From an uncultured Bacteroidales bacterium (GTDB lineage: Bacteria; Bacteroidota; Bacteroidia; Bacteroidales; P3): a DNA stretch of 39,002 nucleotides. Below, piece after piece: positions 1 through 7,815 of this stretch. The notes beneath the pieces are model-generated. The model was not told the DNA's origin, did not search any database, and saw only the letters and a list, made by a program, of their open reading frames with translations. Positions within the stretch are counted from its first letter, which is position 1, and each line of letters starts with the position of its first letter. The position numbers and the translations under genes are program-made. Location of the stretch: NCBI GenBank assembly GCA_937884485.1, contig CALGCG010000073.1, forward strand, positions 1 through 39,002, read 5' to 3'.

Positions 1-1
1 A

Positions 2-274
2 GGACTGGCACATGGTGCAGGTGTAGAATACATCTGCAGCCTCGTCGGTCAGGTTGGCCAGACGGGCATCACGGTGCACCCGAAGGTCTACATCGCCTGC
101 GGCATCAGCGGCCAGATCCAGCACATCGCCGGCATGCAGGACAGCGGCATCATCATCAGCATCAACAGCGACCCCGACGCCCCCATCAACAAGATTGCCG
201 ACTACGTGATTACCGGCACGGTGGAAGAGGTTGTCCCCAAGATGATTAAGTATTACCGTCAGAACAGCAAATAA
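2..274 (+). CDS. etfA: Electron transfer flavoprotein subunit alpha, C-terminal part (5' end outside window)
   Basis: The reading frame is open from the window edge to a TAA at 272-274, giving about 90 residues. It matches the C-terminal FAD-binding domain of EtfA/FixB: the GISGQIQHIAGM segment is the conserved flavin-contacting stretch, followed by the typical INSDPDAPINKIADY and a final helix. EtfA with EtfB accepts electrons from acyl-CoA dehydrogenases and passes them on, or bifurcates them. Only 2 bp separate its stop from the acyl-CoA dehydrogenase start, so the two are almost certainly one operon, probably etfB-etfA-acd. The N-terminal domain is not in the window, so whether the complex is of the bifurcating type cannot be judged. 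Confidence 0.93.
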   Translation, partial: GLAHGAGVEYICSLVGQVGQTGITVHPKVYIACGISGQIQHIAGMQDSGIIISINSDPDAPINKIADYVITGTVEEVVPKMIKYYRQNSK

Positions 275-276
275 TT

Positions 277-2001
277 ATGGCAAATTACTATAGTGACCAT
301 CCTGAAATGGAATTCCACCTCTCGCATCCGGAGATGCGGAGAGTTGTTGAACTGAGAGAAAAAGGTTTTGAAGATGCCGCCAAGGGCATCGACTACGCCC
401 CCGTGGACTACGAGGACGCCATCGAGAACTACAAGCGTGTGCTCGAGATTACGGGCGACGTGGCGGCCAACACGCTGGCCGTGAACGCCGAGAGCGTGGA
501 CCTCGAGGGTCCGCACCTGGAGAACAACCGCATGGTGTACGCCTCGAAGACCGTGGAGAACCTGGAGCAGACGCGCAAGGCCGGCCTCTACGGCGTGAGC
601 ATGCCGCGCCGCTACGGCGGACTGAACCTGCCCAACGCCGTGTTCTCGATGATGAGCGAAGTGGTGGCTGCCGCCGACGCCGGTTTCCAGAACATCTGGA
701 GCCTGCAGAGCTGCATCGACACCCTCTACGAGTTCGGCAGCGAGGAGCAGCGCCAGAAATACATTCCCCGCATCTGCGCCGGCGAGACCATGAGCATGGA
801 CCTCACGGAGCCCGACGCGGGCAGCGACCTGCAGCGTGTGATGCTGAAGGCCACCTTCGACGAGAAGGAGAACTGCTGGCGTCTGAACGGCGTGAAGCGC
901 TTCATCACCAACGGTGACTCGGATATCCACCTGGTCCTCGCCCGCAGCGAGGAGGGCACGAAGGACGGCCGCGGCCTGTCGATGTTCATCTACGACAAGC
1001 GCAACGGCGGCGTCGACGTGCGCCACATCGAGCACAAACTCGGTATCCACGGCTCGCCCACCTGCGAGCTGACCTACAAGAACGCCAAAGCCGAGCTTTG
1101 CGGCGACCGCAAGCTGGGTCTGATCAAATATGTTATGGCCCTGATGAACGGCGCCCGTCTGGGCATCGCCGCCCAGAGCGTGGGTCTGAGCCAGGAGGCC
1201 TACAACGAGGGTCTCGCCTATGCCCGCGAGCGTGCCCAGTTCGGCCAGAAGATCATCCACTTCCCCGCCGTCTACGACATGCTCTCCCGCATGAAAGCCA
1301 AACTCGACGCCGGCCGTTCGATGCTCTACCAGACGGCCCGCTATGTGGACCTCTACAAGTGCCTCGAAGACATCCAGCGCGACCGCAAGCTGACGCCCGA
1401 GGAGCGCACCGAGATGAAGCAGTACAGCAAGCTGGCCGACGCCTTCACGCCCATCGCCAAGGGTATGAACTCCGAGTACGCCAGCCAGAACGCCTACGAC
1501 GCCATCAGCATCCACGGCGGCAGCGGCTTCATCATGGAGTACAAGAGCCAGCGTCTCTACCGCGACGCGCGTATCTTCAGCATCTACGAGGGTACGACGC
1601 AGCTGCAGGTGGTGGCGGCCATCCGCTACATCACCAACGGCACCTACCTCCAGGTAATGCGCGACATGCTGCAGCGCGAGGTCAGCGCCGAGATGCGCCC
1701 CCTGCAGGAGCGCGTGGCCAAGCTGGTGGACCTCTACGAGCAGAGCGTCAAATACGTCAACGACGCCAACAACCAGGAGATGCACGACTTCCTGGGTCGC
1801 CGCCTCTACGACATGACGGCCGAAATCATCATGGCCCTGCTGCTCATTGAGGATGCCAGCCGCGCCGAGGGCGACCTGAAGGCCCACTTCAGCGACAGCG
1901 CCAACGTCTACACCCGCATGGTCGAGGAGAACGTCTGCGCCAAAGCCTACTACGTGATGCACTTCAACGAGGCCGACCTTGCCGCTTTCCGTGCGGAGTA
2001 A
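277..2001 (+). CDS. Acyl-CoA dehydrogenase (FAD-dependent, extended C-terminus)
   Basis: This 574-residue protein is longer than the roughly 380-residue classical acyl-CoA dehydrogenases, because of an N-terminal extension and a C-terminal helical domain of about 130 residues, as in the large family members found with ETF in anaerobes. Visible motifs are the flavin and substrate loop DLTEPDAGSDL (about residues 175-185), ARERAQFGQKI, and YRDARIFSIYEGTTQLQ, in which Glu438 occupies the catalytic-base position of medium-chain enzymes. It should oxidise an acyl-CoA to the enoyl-CoA, or run in reverse, with the adjacent ETF as redox partner. The ATG at 277 follows the etfA stop by 2 bp. Substrate chain length cannot be read from the sequence. 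Confidence 0.93.
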   Translation: MANYYSDHPEMEFHLSHPEMRRVVELREKGFEDAAKGIDYAPVDYEDAIENYKRVLEITGDVAANTLAVNAESVDLEGPHLENNRMVYASKTVENLEQTRKAGLYGVSMPRRYGGLNLPNAVFSMMSEVVAAADAGFQNIWSLQSCIDTLYEFGSEEQRQKYIPRICAGETMSMDLTEPDAGSDLQRVMLKATFDEKENCWRLNGVKRFITNGDSDIHLVLARSEEGTKDGRGLSMFIYDKRNGGVDVRHIEHKLGIHGSPTCELTYKNAKAELCGDRKLGLIKYVMALMNGARLGIAAQSVGLSQEAYNEGLAYARERAQFGQKIIHFPAVYDMLSRMKAKLDAGRSMLYQTARYVDLYKCLEDIQRDRKLTPEERTEMKQYSKLADAFTPIAKGMNSEYASQNAYDAISIHGGSGFIMEYKSQRLYRDARIFSIYEGTTQLQVVAAIRYITNGTYLQVMRDMLQREVSAEMRPLQERVAKLVDLYEQSVKYVNDANNQEMHDFLGRRLYDMTAEIIMALLLIEDASRAEGDLKAHFSDSANVYTRMVEENVCAKAYYVMHFNEADLAAFRAE

Positions 2002-2038
2002 GTTTAGTAGTTAAGTAGTTAAGACAATACCGATTGAC

Positions 2039-2076
2039 AACGAGGGCAACGCGACTTGCGTTGCCCTCGTTTTTTT
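2039..2076 (+). terminator. Rho-independent terminator after the etf/acyl-CoA dehydrogenase operon
   Basis: There is a perfect 14-bp stem (2039-2052 with 2058-2071) around the loop GACTT, followed by a run of seven T. It lies 38 bp after the acyl-CoA dehydrogenase stop. Confidence 0.93.
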
Positions 2077-2128
2077 GTTTAGGGGCGTCTCTTCGAGGCA
2101 ATATAAAGAAGTCCATTTAAATCCTTCC

Positions 2129-2176
2129 AATTCGCTCAATTCGCCAACAAAAATTCGCTTAATTCGCAAAATTCGC
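2129..2176. repeat. Cluster of five AATTCGC repeats downstream of the trk operon
   Basis: AATTCGC occurs at 2129, 2138, 2152, 2161 and 2170, mostly at a 9-bp step, in the otherwise featureless 140-bp gap between the acyl-CoA dehydrogenase terminator and the end of the second trkH. Similar ATTCGCC units recur upstream of trkA (6591-6630). No protein or RNA gene is evident here. Confidence 0.7.
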
Positions 2177-2219
2177 CGACGAAAAAAAAGCCGCTGGCAA
2201 GCAAGGCCATCCGCAGTCC

Positions 2220-3677
2220 CTATTTCCTCCAGAACCGGGGCAGGAAGAGGACGATAACGGTCATGCACTCCAGTCGGCCGAGGAGCATCAGCAGCGAGCA
2301 GAACCACATGGCGGCAGGCGAGAAAGCGGCATAGCTGCCGAAGCCTCCCGAGGCGCCGAGGCCAGGGCCGTAGCCTGTGAGGCAGCCCACGGCGGCGCCG
2401 ATGCTTTCCGTGGCATTCACGCCACAGAGCATCAGCACCATCACGCCCAGCATCAGCGTGAAGCCATAGACCATGAAGATGACCATCACGTTGTTGATGA
2501 TATGGCTGGAGACGGGACGTCCGTTCAGGCGCACGGGGTTCACCACACGGGGGTGCAGGCGGTTGCGCATGATGCTGCGGGCGTTGCGCAGGAGGATGAG
2601 CACACGCATGACCTTCATGCCGCCGCTGGTGGAACCGGCCATACCGCCGCAGACCGACAACATCAACAGCAGGAACACCATGGGAGTCCACCATTGCGTG
2701 CAGTCGGCCACGACGCTGCCCGTAGTGGTCAGCGCGCTGATGGTCTGCACGGTACCTAACCGCAGGGCGTCGCTCCATCCGTAGCCGCTGTGCCAATGCA
2801 GCGCGGCCACCACGAAGGCCACCGCCAGCAGACACAGCAACAGGTAGAACCGCAGCTGGTCGAGTTTATGTCCTATCTGCTTCCACCGCAAGGTGAAGAT
2901 GAGGTACAACAGCGTGAAGTTCACGCCGCTGAGCAGCATGGCCGCCGCCAGGATATATTGTTGCAGGGGGGTGATGCTGGCGATACTGTCGCTATTGACG
3001 GAGAAGCCGCCGGAGGAGATGTTGGTGAACGTCAGGTTGACAGCATCCCACAGCTGCATACCACTCGCCCACAGGGCCACGATGAACGCCAGCGTCAGCG
3101 CCAGGTAGACCGCCAGCGTGCGGCGCACGGTGACGACGGTGCGCACGGCCGTCTTGCCCGTATTGTCGGCGCCCGAGGCCTCGGCCGTATAGAGCGAGTA
3201 CTTGTTGATACCCAGGCGCGGCGTCAGCGCGAGGACCAACAACACGATGCCGAAGCCGCCGAACCATTGCGTCATCGAACGCCACAGCAACACCGACGAC
3301 GGCAGCGCCGCCACGTCGGGGAATACCGTGGCACCCGTGGAGGTGACGCCCGACATGGCCTCGAACCACGCCTCGGTGAAGTCCCACGTGGCCCCGGTGG
3401 TGAGGAAGGGCAGCGTGGCGAAGAGCGACAGCACCAGCCACAGCAGCACCACCAGCAAATAGCTCACGCGGCGGTCGTCGATCTGCGTGTAGCGCTGGTG
3501 GCGGTACCACAGCAGGCAGCCCACGGCGAGCGTGAAGGCGGAGCAGATGGCGATGGGCCCCAGGGTGCCGTCGGCGAAATGCCACGCCGGCACCAAGCAC
3601 AGCGCCATCAACCCACCCTCGGCCATCAGCATGATGCCCAGGAACCGGAGAACTGCTTTTATATCGGTCCGCTTCAT
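2220..3677 (-). CDS. trkH: TrkH-family potassium channel/transporter subunit, second paralogue
   Basis: This is a 485-residue integral membrane protein with the four repeated M1-P-M2 units of the TrkH/KtrB family. The four pore-loop filter motifs are visible as SGVTSTGATV, TNISSGGFSV, SALTTTGSVV and GCLTGYGPG, each with the expected glycine. It should form the K+ pathway across the cytoplasmic membrane, gated by TrkA. The ATG at 3675-3677 is used because it overlaps the stop of the upstream trkH by ATGA and gives the family-type N-terminus MKRTDIKAVLRF. The frame is open further upstream, but that stretch lies inside the other trkH and is not coding. The protein is clearly diverged from the neighbouring paralogue. 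Confidence 0.93.
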   Translation of the reverse strand: MKRTDIKAVLRFLGIMLMAEGGLMALCLVPAWHFADGTLGPIAICSAFTLAVGCLLWYRHQRYTQIDDRRVSYLLVVLLWLVLSLFATLPFLTTGATWDFTEAWFEAMSGVTSTGATVFPDVAALPSSVLLWRSMTQWFGGFGIVLLVLALTPRLGINKYSLYTAEASGADNTGKTAVRTVVTVRRTLAVYLALTLAFIVALWASGMQLWDAVNLTFTNISSGGFSVNSDSIASITPLQQYILAAAMLLSGVNFTLLYLIFTLRWKQIGHKLDQLRFYLLLCLLAVAFVVAALHWHSGYGWSDALRLGTVQTISALTTTGSVVADCTQWWTPMVFLLLMLSVCGGMAGSTSGGMKVMRVLILLRNARSIMRNRLHPRVVNPVRLNGRPVSSHIINNVMVIFMVYGFTLMLGVMVLMLCGVNATESIGAAVGCLTGYGPGLGASGGFGSYAAFSPAAMWFCSLLMLLGRLECMTVIVLFLPRFWRK

Positions 3678-5143
3678 CTTCTGCGCCAGTATGAGGGTGA
3701 GACAATGGCCAGCAGGGCGAAGATTTCCAGTCGTCCGGCGAGCATGAGGGCCATGAGGGTCCACTTGGCCAGCGGCGGCAGGAGGGCGTAGTCGAGGTTG
3801 GCACCCAGGCTGTTGATCAGCGGCGAGGGTCCCAGGTTGGAAATATTCGCCGCCGCAAGACAGAAAGCATCGGCGATGCTCTGTCCACTGAATGTCAACA
3901 CAAACGCCCCCCCGATGATGAAGCAGATATAGAGGAACACGAAACCAAAAATCTTGTTCACATACTCGCCCGGTACCACACGATGGTCTATCTTCACAGT
4001 AAAAACCACATTGGGGTGCACCATGCGCGTCAGGTAGTTGCGAAGATAGATGCCCAACGTCATCAGCCTGCGCAACTTGATGCCGCCGCCCGTCGAACCG
4101 GCCGAGGCGCCGCTGAGGATAAGCAGGAATGTCACTGCCGAAGCCCAGAAAGGCCACGCCGCAGGTTCGGCGGTGTAGAAGCCGCAGGTGCTGATGGTGG
4201 AAGCGATATGAAAGAGCGCGTAACGCACCGACTCGCCGACGCCGTTGCCCACAGCCACAAAGGCCACGGCACAGCTCGCCGACGCAAAGAGGAAGATACC
4301 GGCATAGAGCACAAACTCGTGGTTCAGCCTCAGCTGGCGCCAACGGAAGGTGAAGAAGTTGTAGAGCAGCGCCACATTGACGCCGCTGAGGAACATGAAC
4401 ACCGTCAAGATGCTCAACGTCAGCTCGCTATAGCCGCTGAGGCCATACTGTGTAGTCATGAAGCCGCCCGTCGACACCGTGCTCAGCGCCAGACAGACGG
4501 AGTCGAGGATGCCATTGCCCGCCATTATCAGCAGGACCGCGAGTATCAAGGTAATGAGCGTGTAGATTCGCCACATACGGCTGACACTCTTGGCGATATG
4601 AGGATGCAGCTTGCGCTGCTGGGTGCCGCTGAACTCGGCCGAATAGAGCTGGAGCGACCCCTTGTTGAGCCTCTTCAGCATGGCCACAATGAAGAGGATA
4701 AGTCCCAGGCCGCCAATCCACTGCGTGATGGAGCGCCAGACAAGCATACTGACCGGAATGCCGTCGGGATGCTCGATGACCGACGACCCCGTGGTGGTGA
4801 ACCCCGAGACAGACTCGAAGGCCGCATCCGAGAAGTCGCCAAGCACGCCGGTGAAGAGATAGGGCATGGCCCCTGCCAGCGGCACCACAAGCCAGGCCAC
4901 AGCCGTAATCCAAAAACTTTCGCGCTCGCGGAGTTCATAGCTCGCATTGCGCCCCACGATATTGCGCAGCAGCAGGCCAAAAGCCGTCAACACAAGCCCC
5001 GACAGAAACAATCCGTACTGGGCCCCGTCGCCACGGTGGAGCGACACCGCCAGCGGCACTGCCATGGCCAGCGCCATCACCAGCAGCAGCATGCCCGAAA
5101 GGCGCGACACAAGACGGTAGTTGACAAACCGGGCTGAAACCAT
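3674..5143 (-). CDS. trkH: TrkH-family potassium channel/transporter subunit, first paralogue
   Basis: This 489-residue membrane protein is of the normal length for TrkH. Filter motifs are SGFTTTGSSV, STVSTGGFMT, ASTISTCGFYT and ANISNLGPS. The segment GGGIKLRRL, with its basic residues after the third pore, is typical of the gating loop region. It is the K+-translocating partner of TrkA, encoded just upstream on the same strand. Its start (ATG at 5141-5143) sits directly beside a five-unit octanucleotide repeat that makes up the whole trkA-trkH spacer. Its 3' end overlaps the second trkH by 4 bp, which implies translational coupling. Confidence 0.94.
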   Translation of the reverse strand: MVSARFVNYRLVSRLSGMLLLVMALAMAVPLAVSLHRGDGAQYGLFLSGLVLTAFGLLLRNIVGRNASYELRERESFWITAVAWLVVPLAGAMPYLFTGVLGDFSDAAFESVSGFTTTGSSVIEHPDGIPVSMLVWRSITQWIGGLGLILFIVAMLKRLNKGSLQLYSAEFSGTQQRKLHPHIAKSVSRMWRIYTLITLILAVLLIMAGNGILDSVCLALSTVSTGGFMTTQYGLSGYSELTLSILTVFMFLSGVNVALLYNFFTFRWRQLRLNHEFVLYAGIFLFASASCAVAFVAVGNGVGESVRYALFHIASTISTCGFYTAEPAAWPFWASAVTFLLILSGASAGSTGGGIKLRRLMTLGIYLRNYLTRMVHPNVVFTVKIDHRVVPGEYVNKIFGFVFLYICFIIGGAFVLTFSGQSIADAFCLAAANISNLGPSPLINSLGANLDYALLPPLAKWTLMALMLAGRLEIFALLAIVSPSYWRRR

Positions 5144-5146
5144 AAT

Positions 5147-5186
5147 CTCTATAACTCTACAACTCTATAACTCTACAACTCTGCAA
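5147..5186. repeat. Octanucleotide tandem repeat (5 units) filling the trkA-trkH spacer
   Basis: On the plus strand five 8-bp units run without a gap: CTCTATAA, CTCTACAA, CTCTATAA, CTCTACAA, CTCTGCAA. They begin at the base after the trkA stop codon (5187-5189) and end 3 bp before the trkH start codon. On the mRNA strand each unit is TTRYAGAG, so a short purine stretch recurs in front of the trkH ATG. Copy-number change would move the trkH start relative to trkA. Confidence 0.9.
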
Positions 5187-6527
5187 CTAATCGAACACCC
5201 TCGCCATGGCGGCCATGGCCTTGGGAAGGGTGAAGACCACCACCTTGTCGCCCTGCTTGAGCTGCAGCTCGCGGCTGGGCAGGATGGTTTCGCGACCACG
5301 AATCACACCGCCAATGGTGGCTCCGTGGGGAATATCAAGCTCGCCGATAGGCTTGCGCGTGGCCGGCGACCACTTGCCCACGATGAGCTCGATGACCTCG
5401 GCATTGGTTCCCGAAAGCCATTTGGAGCTCACGGCGTCGCCCTTGACGATGAAACGCGCTATGTAGCTGGCGGTGATAAGCTTCTTGTTGATGATGGTGT
5501 CGATGCCGATGTCCTGCGAGATGTCGATGAAGCCGGTGTTCTCCACCAAGGCGATGGTGCGCTTGACGCCCAGGCGCTTGGCATGCAGGCAGGTGAGCAC
5601 GTTGGTCTCGCTGGAGTTGGTGACGCCGATGAAGGCGTCGGCATTCTGCAGGCCCTCCTCCTTGAGGAGCTCGATGTCGGTGGCGTCGCCGTGGATGACG
5701 AGGGTGTCGTCGAGCAAGGCGCTGAGTTCCTCGGCGCGACGGCGGTCCTCCTCGATGAGGGTGATGCGCATCTTGTCCTGCAGCGTCATGGCGGCATAGC
5801 GGCCAATGCGGCCGCCACCGGCAATCATGGTGTTCTTGATGCTCACCGTCTCCTTGCCCACCACCCGGTTGATGCCCTCCAGCTGGTTGGCGCGGCCGAT
5901 GAGATAGGCCAGGTCGCCGCCGCGGAACTCGGTGTCGCTGTGGGGGATAATGGTGTTGCCGCCACGCAGCAACGCCACCACGCGCACCTGCAGGTCGGGG
6001 TGCATCTGCGTCAGCTCCTTCACGTTGTGCCCCACCACGGGCGAGCCGGCGTCGAGCCTCAGCACGTACATCGTCAGCAGGCCGCCGCTGAAGTCGAAGA
6101 ACTCCGTGGCCACGCTGTTGTTCAGCAGGTTGGTAATCTCCTTGGCGGCGATGCGTTCGGGGCAGACCATCTCGTCGACCCCCAGGTCGCGGAACATCTC
6201 CTTGTGCTTCGGGGCCAGCAGCTCGGCATTGGTGATGCGCGCCACGGTCTTCTTGGCTTTCAGCTTCTTGGCCAGGATGCAGGTGACGAGGTTGATGCTC
6301 TCGTCGTGCAACACCGAGAGGAAGAGGTCGCAGTCGGCCACGTTGGCGTCCTTGAGCACCTGCGGCGACGTGCTGTCGCCGGTGATGGTCAGCAGGTCGG
6401 TCTCGCTCTCGAGGCGTTTAAGCAACTCAGAGTGAGGGTCTACCACAGTGATGTTATGTTCCAGTTCCGTCAGCGACTGCGCAAGGTGAACCCCCACCTC
6501 GCCGTCGCCCGCTATGATAATATTCAT
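5187..6527 (-). CDS. trkA: TrkA, NAD-binding regulatory subunit of K+ uptake
   Basis: This 446-residue cytosolic protein has the full-length two-repeat TrkA layout: RCK_N (Rossmann) domain with GDGEVG at residues 7-12, a first TrkA_C domain (about 145-215), a second Rossmann domain with AGGGRIG at about 236-242, and a second TrkA_C domain to the end. The ring of RCK domains binds NAD(H) and nucleotides and gates TrkH. The ATG at 6525-6527 gives the canonical MNIIIAGDG start; a 20-residue upstream extension of the frame is not conserved-looking and lies in the leader. The gene is first in the trkA-trkH-trkH operon and has its own promoter. Confidence 0.95.
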   Translation of the reverse strand: MNIIIAGDGEVGVHLAQSLTELEHNITVVDPHSELLKRLESETDLLTITGDSTSPQVLKDANVADCDLFLSVLHDESINLVTCILAKKLKAKKTVARITNAELLAPKHKEMFRDLGVDEMVCPERIAAKEITNLLNNSVATEFFDFSGGLLTMYVLRLDAGSPVVGHNVKELTQMHPDLQVRVVALLRGGNTIIPHSDTEFRGGDLAYLIGRANQLEGINRVVGKETVSIKNTMIAGGGRIGRYAAMTLQDKMRITLIEEDRRRAEELSALLDDTLVIHGDATDIELLKEEGLQNADAFIGVTNSSETNVLTCLHAKRLGVKRTIALVENTGFIDISQDIGIDTIINKKLITASYIARFIVKGDAVSSKWLSGTNAEVIELIVGKWSPATRKPIGELDIPHGATIGGVIRGRETILPSRELQLKQGDKVVVFTLPKAMAAMARVFD

Positions 6528-6590
6528 TTTCTTACTTTTTTTATTAGCGTAATTCGTCCAAAATCGACCTGCGCAGCATTCGTACAATCC

Positions 6591-6630
6591 GATTCATTCG
6601 CCGTTCAAATAATTCATTCGCCGTTCAAAA
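6591..6630. repeat. 20-bp tandem duplication in the trkA 5' leader
   Basis: Positions 6591-6610 and 6611-6630 are two copies of a 20-bp unit differing only at the first and last base; the core is ATTCATTCGCCGTTCAAA. They lie between the trkA promoter and start codon, so both copies would be transcribed in the leader. Confidence 0.88.
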
Positions 6631-6638
6631 ACGGGCTG

Positions 6639-6670
6639 CAAAAATACACAACTTGCCCGACATGGCCAAA
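6639..6670 (-). promoter_or_regulatory. Bacteroidota-type promoter of the trk operon
   Basis: On the minus strand a -33 TTTG (6667-6670) is followed after 20 bp by TATTTTTG (6639-6646), a perfect TAnnTTTG. Transcription would start near 6632, giving a leader of about 105 nt that contains the tandem 20-bp repeat. Confidence 0.78.
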
Positions 6671-6729
6671 TTTTTTTAGTTAAGGTATTCAAAATTATAT
6701 AAACCAATGCCGTATCGCTCGCACCACAC

Positions 6730-6828
6730 CCCTCCCCCCTACCCTTCTCCTCCCTACCATGTTCTACCCAGGAAGAGGATGGCAGGAGGAGGGTAAGAAC
6801 GAGGTAAGAAGATGGGAAGAAGATGATA
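6730..6828. repeat. Purine/pyrimidine-rich dispersed intergenic element, copy A
   Basis: A C/T-rich arm (about 6730-6760) is followed by a G/A-rich arm (about 6771-6828), and the two are partly complementary, so an imperfect hairpin is possible. The 26 bases 6803-6828 recur exactly, on the opposite strand, at 36179-36204, and the similarity extends about 25 bp further. The element lies in the 510-bp gap between the divergent trkA and FtsE-like genes. Apart from the promoters and repeats listed, I see nothing coding in that gap. Confidence 0.8.
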
Positions 6829-6977
6829 CCTTAAACATGCTGATTTACTGCAATTTATATCCGAAGAAAATTTTATCGCAAAACAATCTGTTTTTATCGT
6901 TTAAAAGCAGCCAAATTTAAAACCTGAAAAGTTCATCACGGACCGAGGCGGCGGATCGGGGATGGAAATTTTATTTA

Positions 6978-7011
6978 TTTTGAACAGTTTCAATTTATTT
7001 TCGTATTTTTG
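6978..7011 (+). promoter_or_regulatory. Promoter of the FtsE-like ATPase gene
   Basis: TTTG at 6978-6981 and TATTTTTG at 7004-7011 (22 bp apart) form a Bacteroidota promoter 26 bp before the ATG at 7038. Confidence 0.7.
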
Positions 7012-7037
7012 CAGTTCAATAGAATAACACATTGCAC

Positions 7038-7760
7038 ATGGACAATACCGTCAACGAAACTAAAAATCAGCAGATTGTACACCTGGAGAACCTCACCATA
7101 AGCCATGAGAACGGAATGTTGCTCACGGGGGTGAACCTCGACCTGAAGGAAGGCGAGTTTGCCTACCTGATAGGGAAAAGCGGAGCCGGCAAGACGTCGC
7201 TGCTGCGCAGCCTCTATGCCGACCGCCCCATCGACAGCGGCCTTGCCGAGGTGTGCGGCATCGACGTGGTGAATATCAAGCGCCGCCGCATCCCGCAGCT
7301 GCGCCGCCGCATCGGCATCGTGTTCCAGAACTTCCGCCTGCTGGAGGACCGCAATGTGTATGCCAACCTGGAGTTCGTGCTCCGCGCCACAGGCTGGAAG
7401 AAGAAGAACGAGATACGCAACCAGGTGGAGAAGACGCTGATGGCCGTGGGCATAGCCGACAAGGCCTACTCCTACCCCCTGCAGCTCTCCGAAGGCGAGC
7501 AGCAGCGCGTAGGCATTGCACGCGCGCTGATCAACAACCCCGCCCTCATCCTGGCCGACGAACCCACGGGCAACCTCGACCCCGTCACCTCGACGGAAAT
7601 CATGCAGCTCCTGCTCGACATCAACAGCCAGACACACACCACCATGCTCATCTCGACGCACGACTTCATGATGATCGACAAATTCCCCGCCCGCGTACTG
7701 ATCTGCGAGAACGGCACCCTGCGCGACACAGACCAAGACCACGACACATCGGCACAATAA
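7038..7760 (+). CDS. FtsE-like ABC transporter ATP-binding protein
   Basis: This is a 240-residue ABC ATPase. Walker A GKSGAGKTS is at residues 46-54, the Q-loop Gln at about 97 (VFQNFRLL), the signature LSEGEQQR at 150-157, Walker B ALILADEP at 169-176 and the H-loop His at about 208. Length and motif context (ADEPTGNLDP, IGIVFQNFRLL) fit the FtsE/LolD class that drives mechanotransmission or lipoprotein-type ABC systems. In Bacteroidota such stand-alone genes are usually called FtsE, which with FtsX activates septal peptidoglycan hydrolases. No ftsX-like membrane gene is next to it; the next gene is an OmpA-family peptidoglycan-binding protein. A TTG two codons upstream is in frame, but the ATG at 7038 is preferred. 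Confidence 0.88.
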   Translation: MDNTVNETKNQQIVHLENLTISHENGMLLTGVNLDLKEGEFAYLIGKSGAGKTSLLRSLYADRPIDSGLAEVCGIDVVNIKRRRIPQLRRRIGIVFQNFRLLEDRNVYANLEFVLRATGWKKKNEIRNQVEKTLMAVGIADKAYSYPLQLSEGEQQRVGIARALINNPALILADEPTGNLDPVTSTEIMQLLLDINSQTHTTMLISTHDFMMIDKFPARVLICENGTLRDTDQDHDTSAQ

Positions 7761-7815
7761 AGTGCAAGTTTTGACGTTAGGGAAGTACTAAAGAGAACAA
7801 AAAGGAAAGAAAAAA

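Noticed and set aside
259..1962. 567-codon open frame on the minus strand, opposite the acyl-CoA dehydrogenase
   Set aside because: It is fully antisense to a clearly recognised enzyme. The same reasoning applies to the long frames opposite the sulfatase-like gene (25067-26998), uvrB (26884-28992) and the composite gene (36096-37826).
3678..4343. Possible N-terminal extension of the second trkH by about 220 codons
   Set aside because: The frame is open, but it lies inside the upstream trkH. The overlapped ATG at 3675-3677 gives the correct family N-terminus and length.
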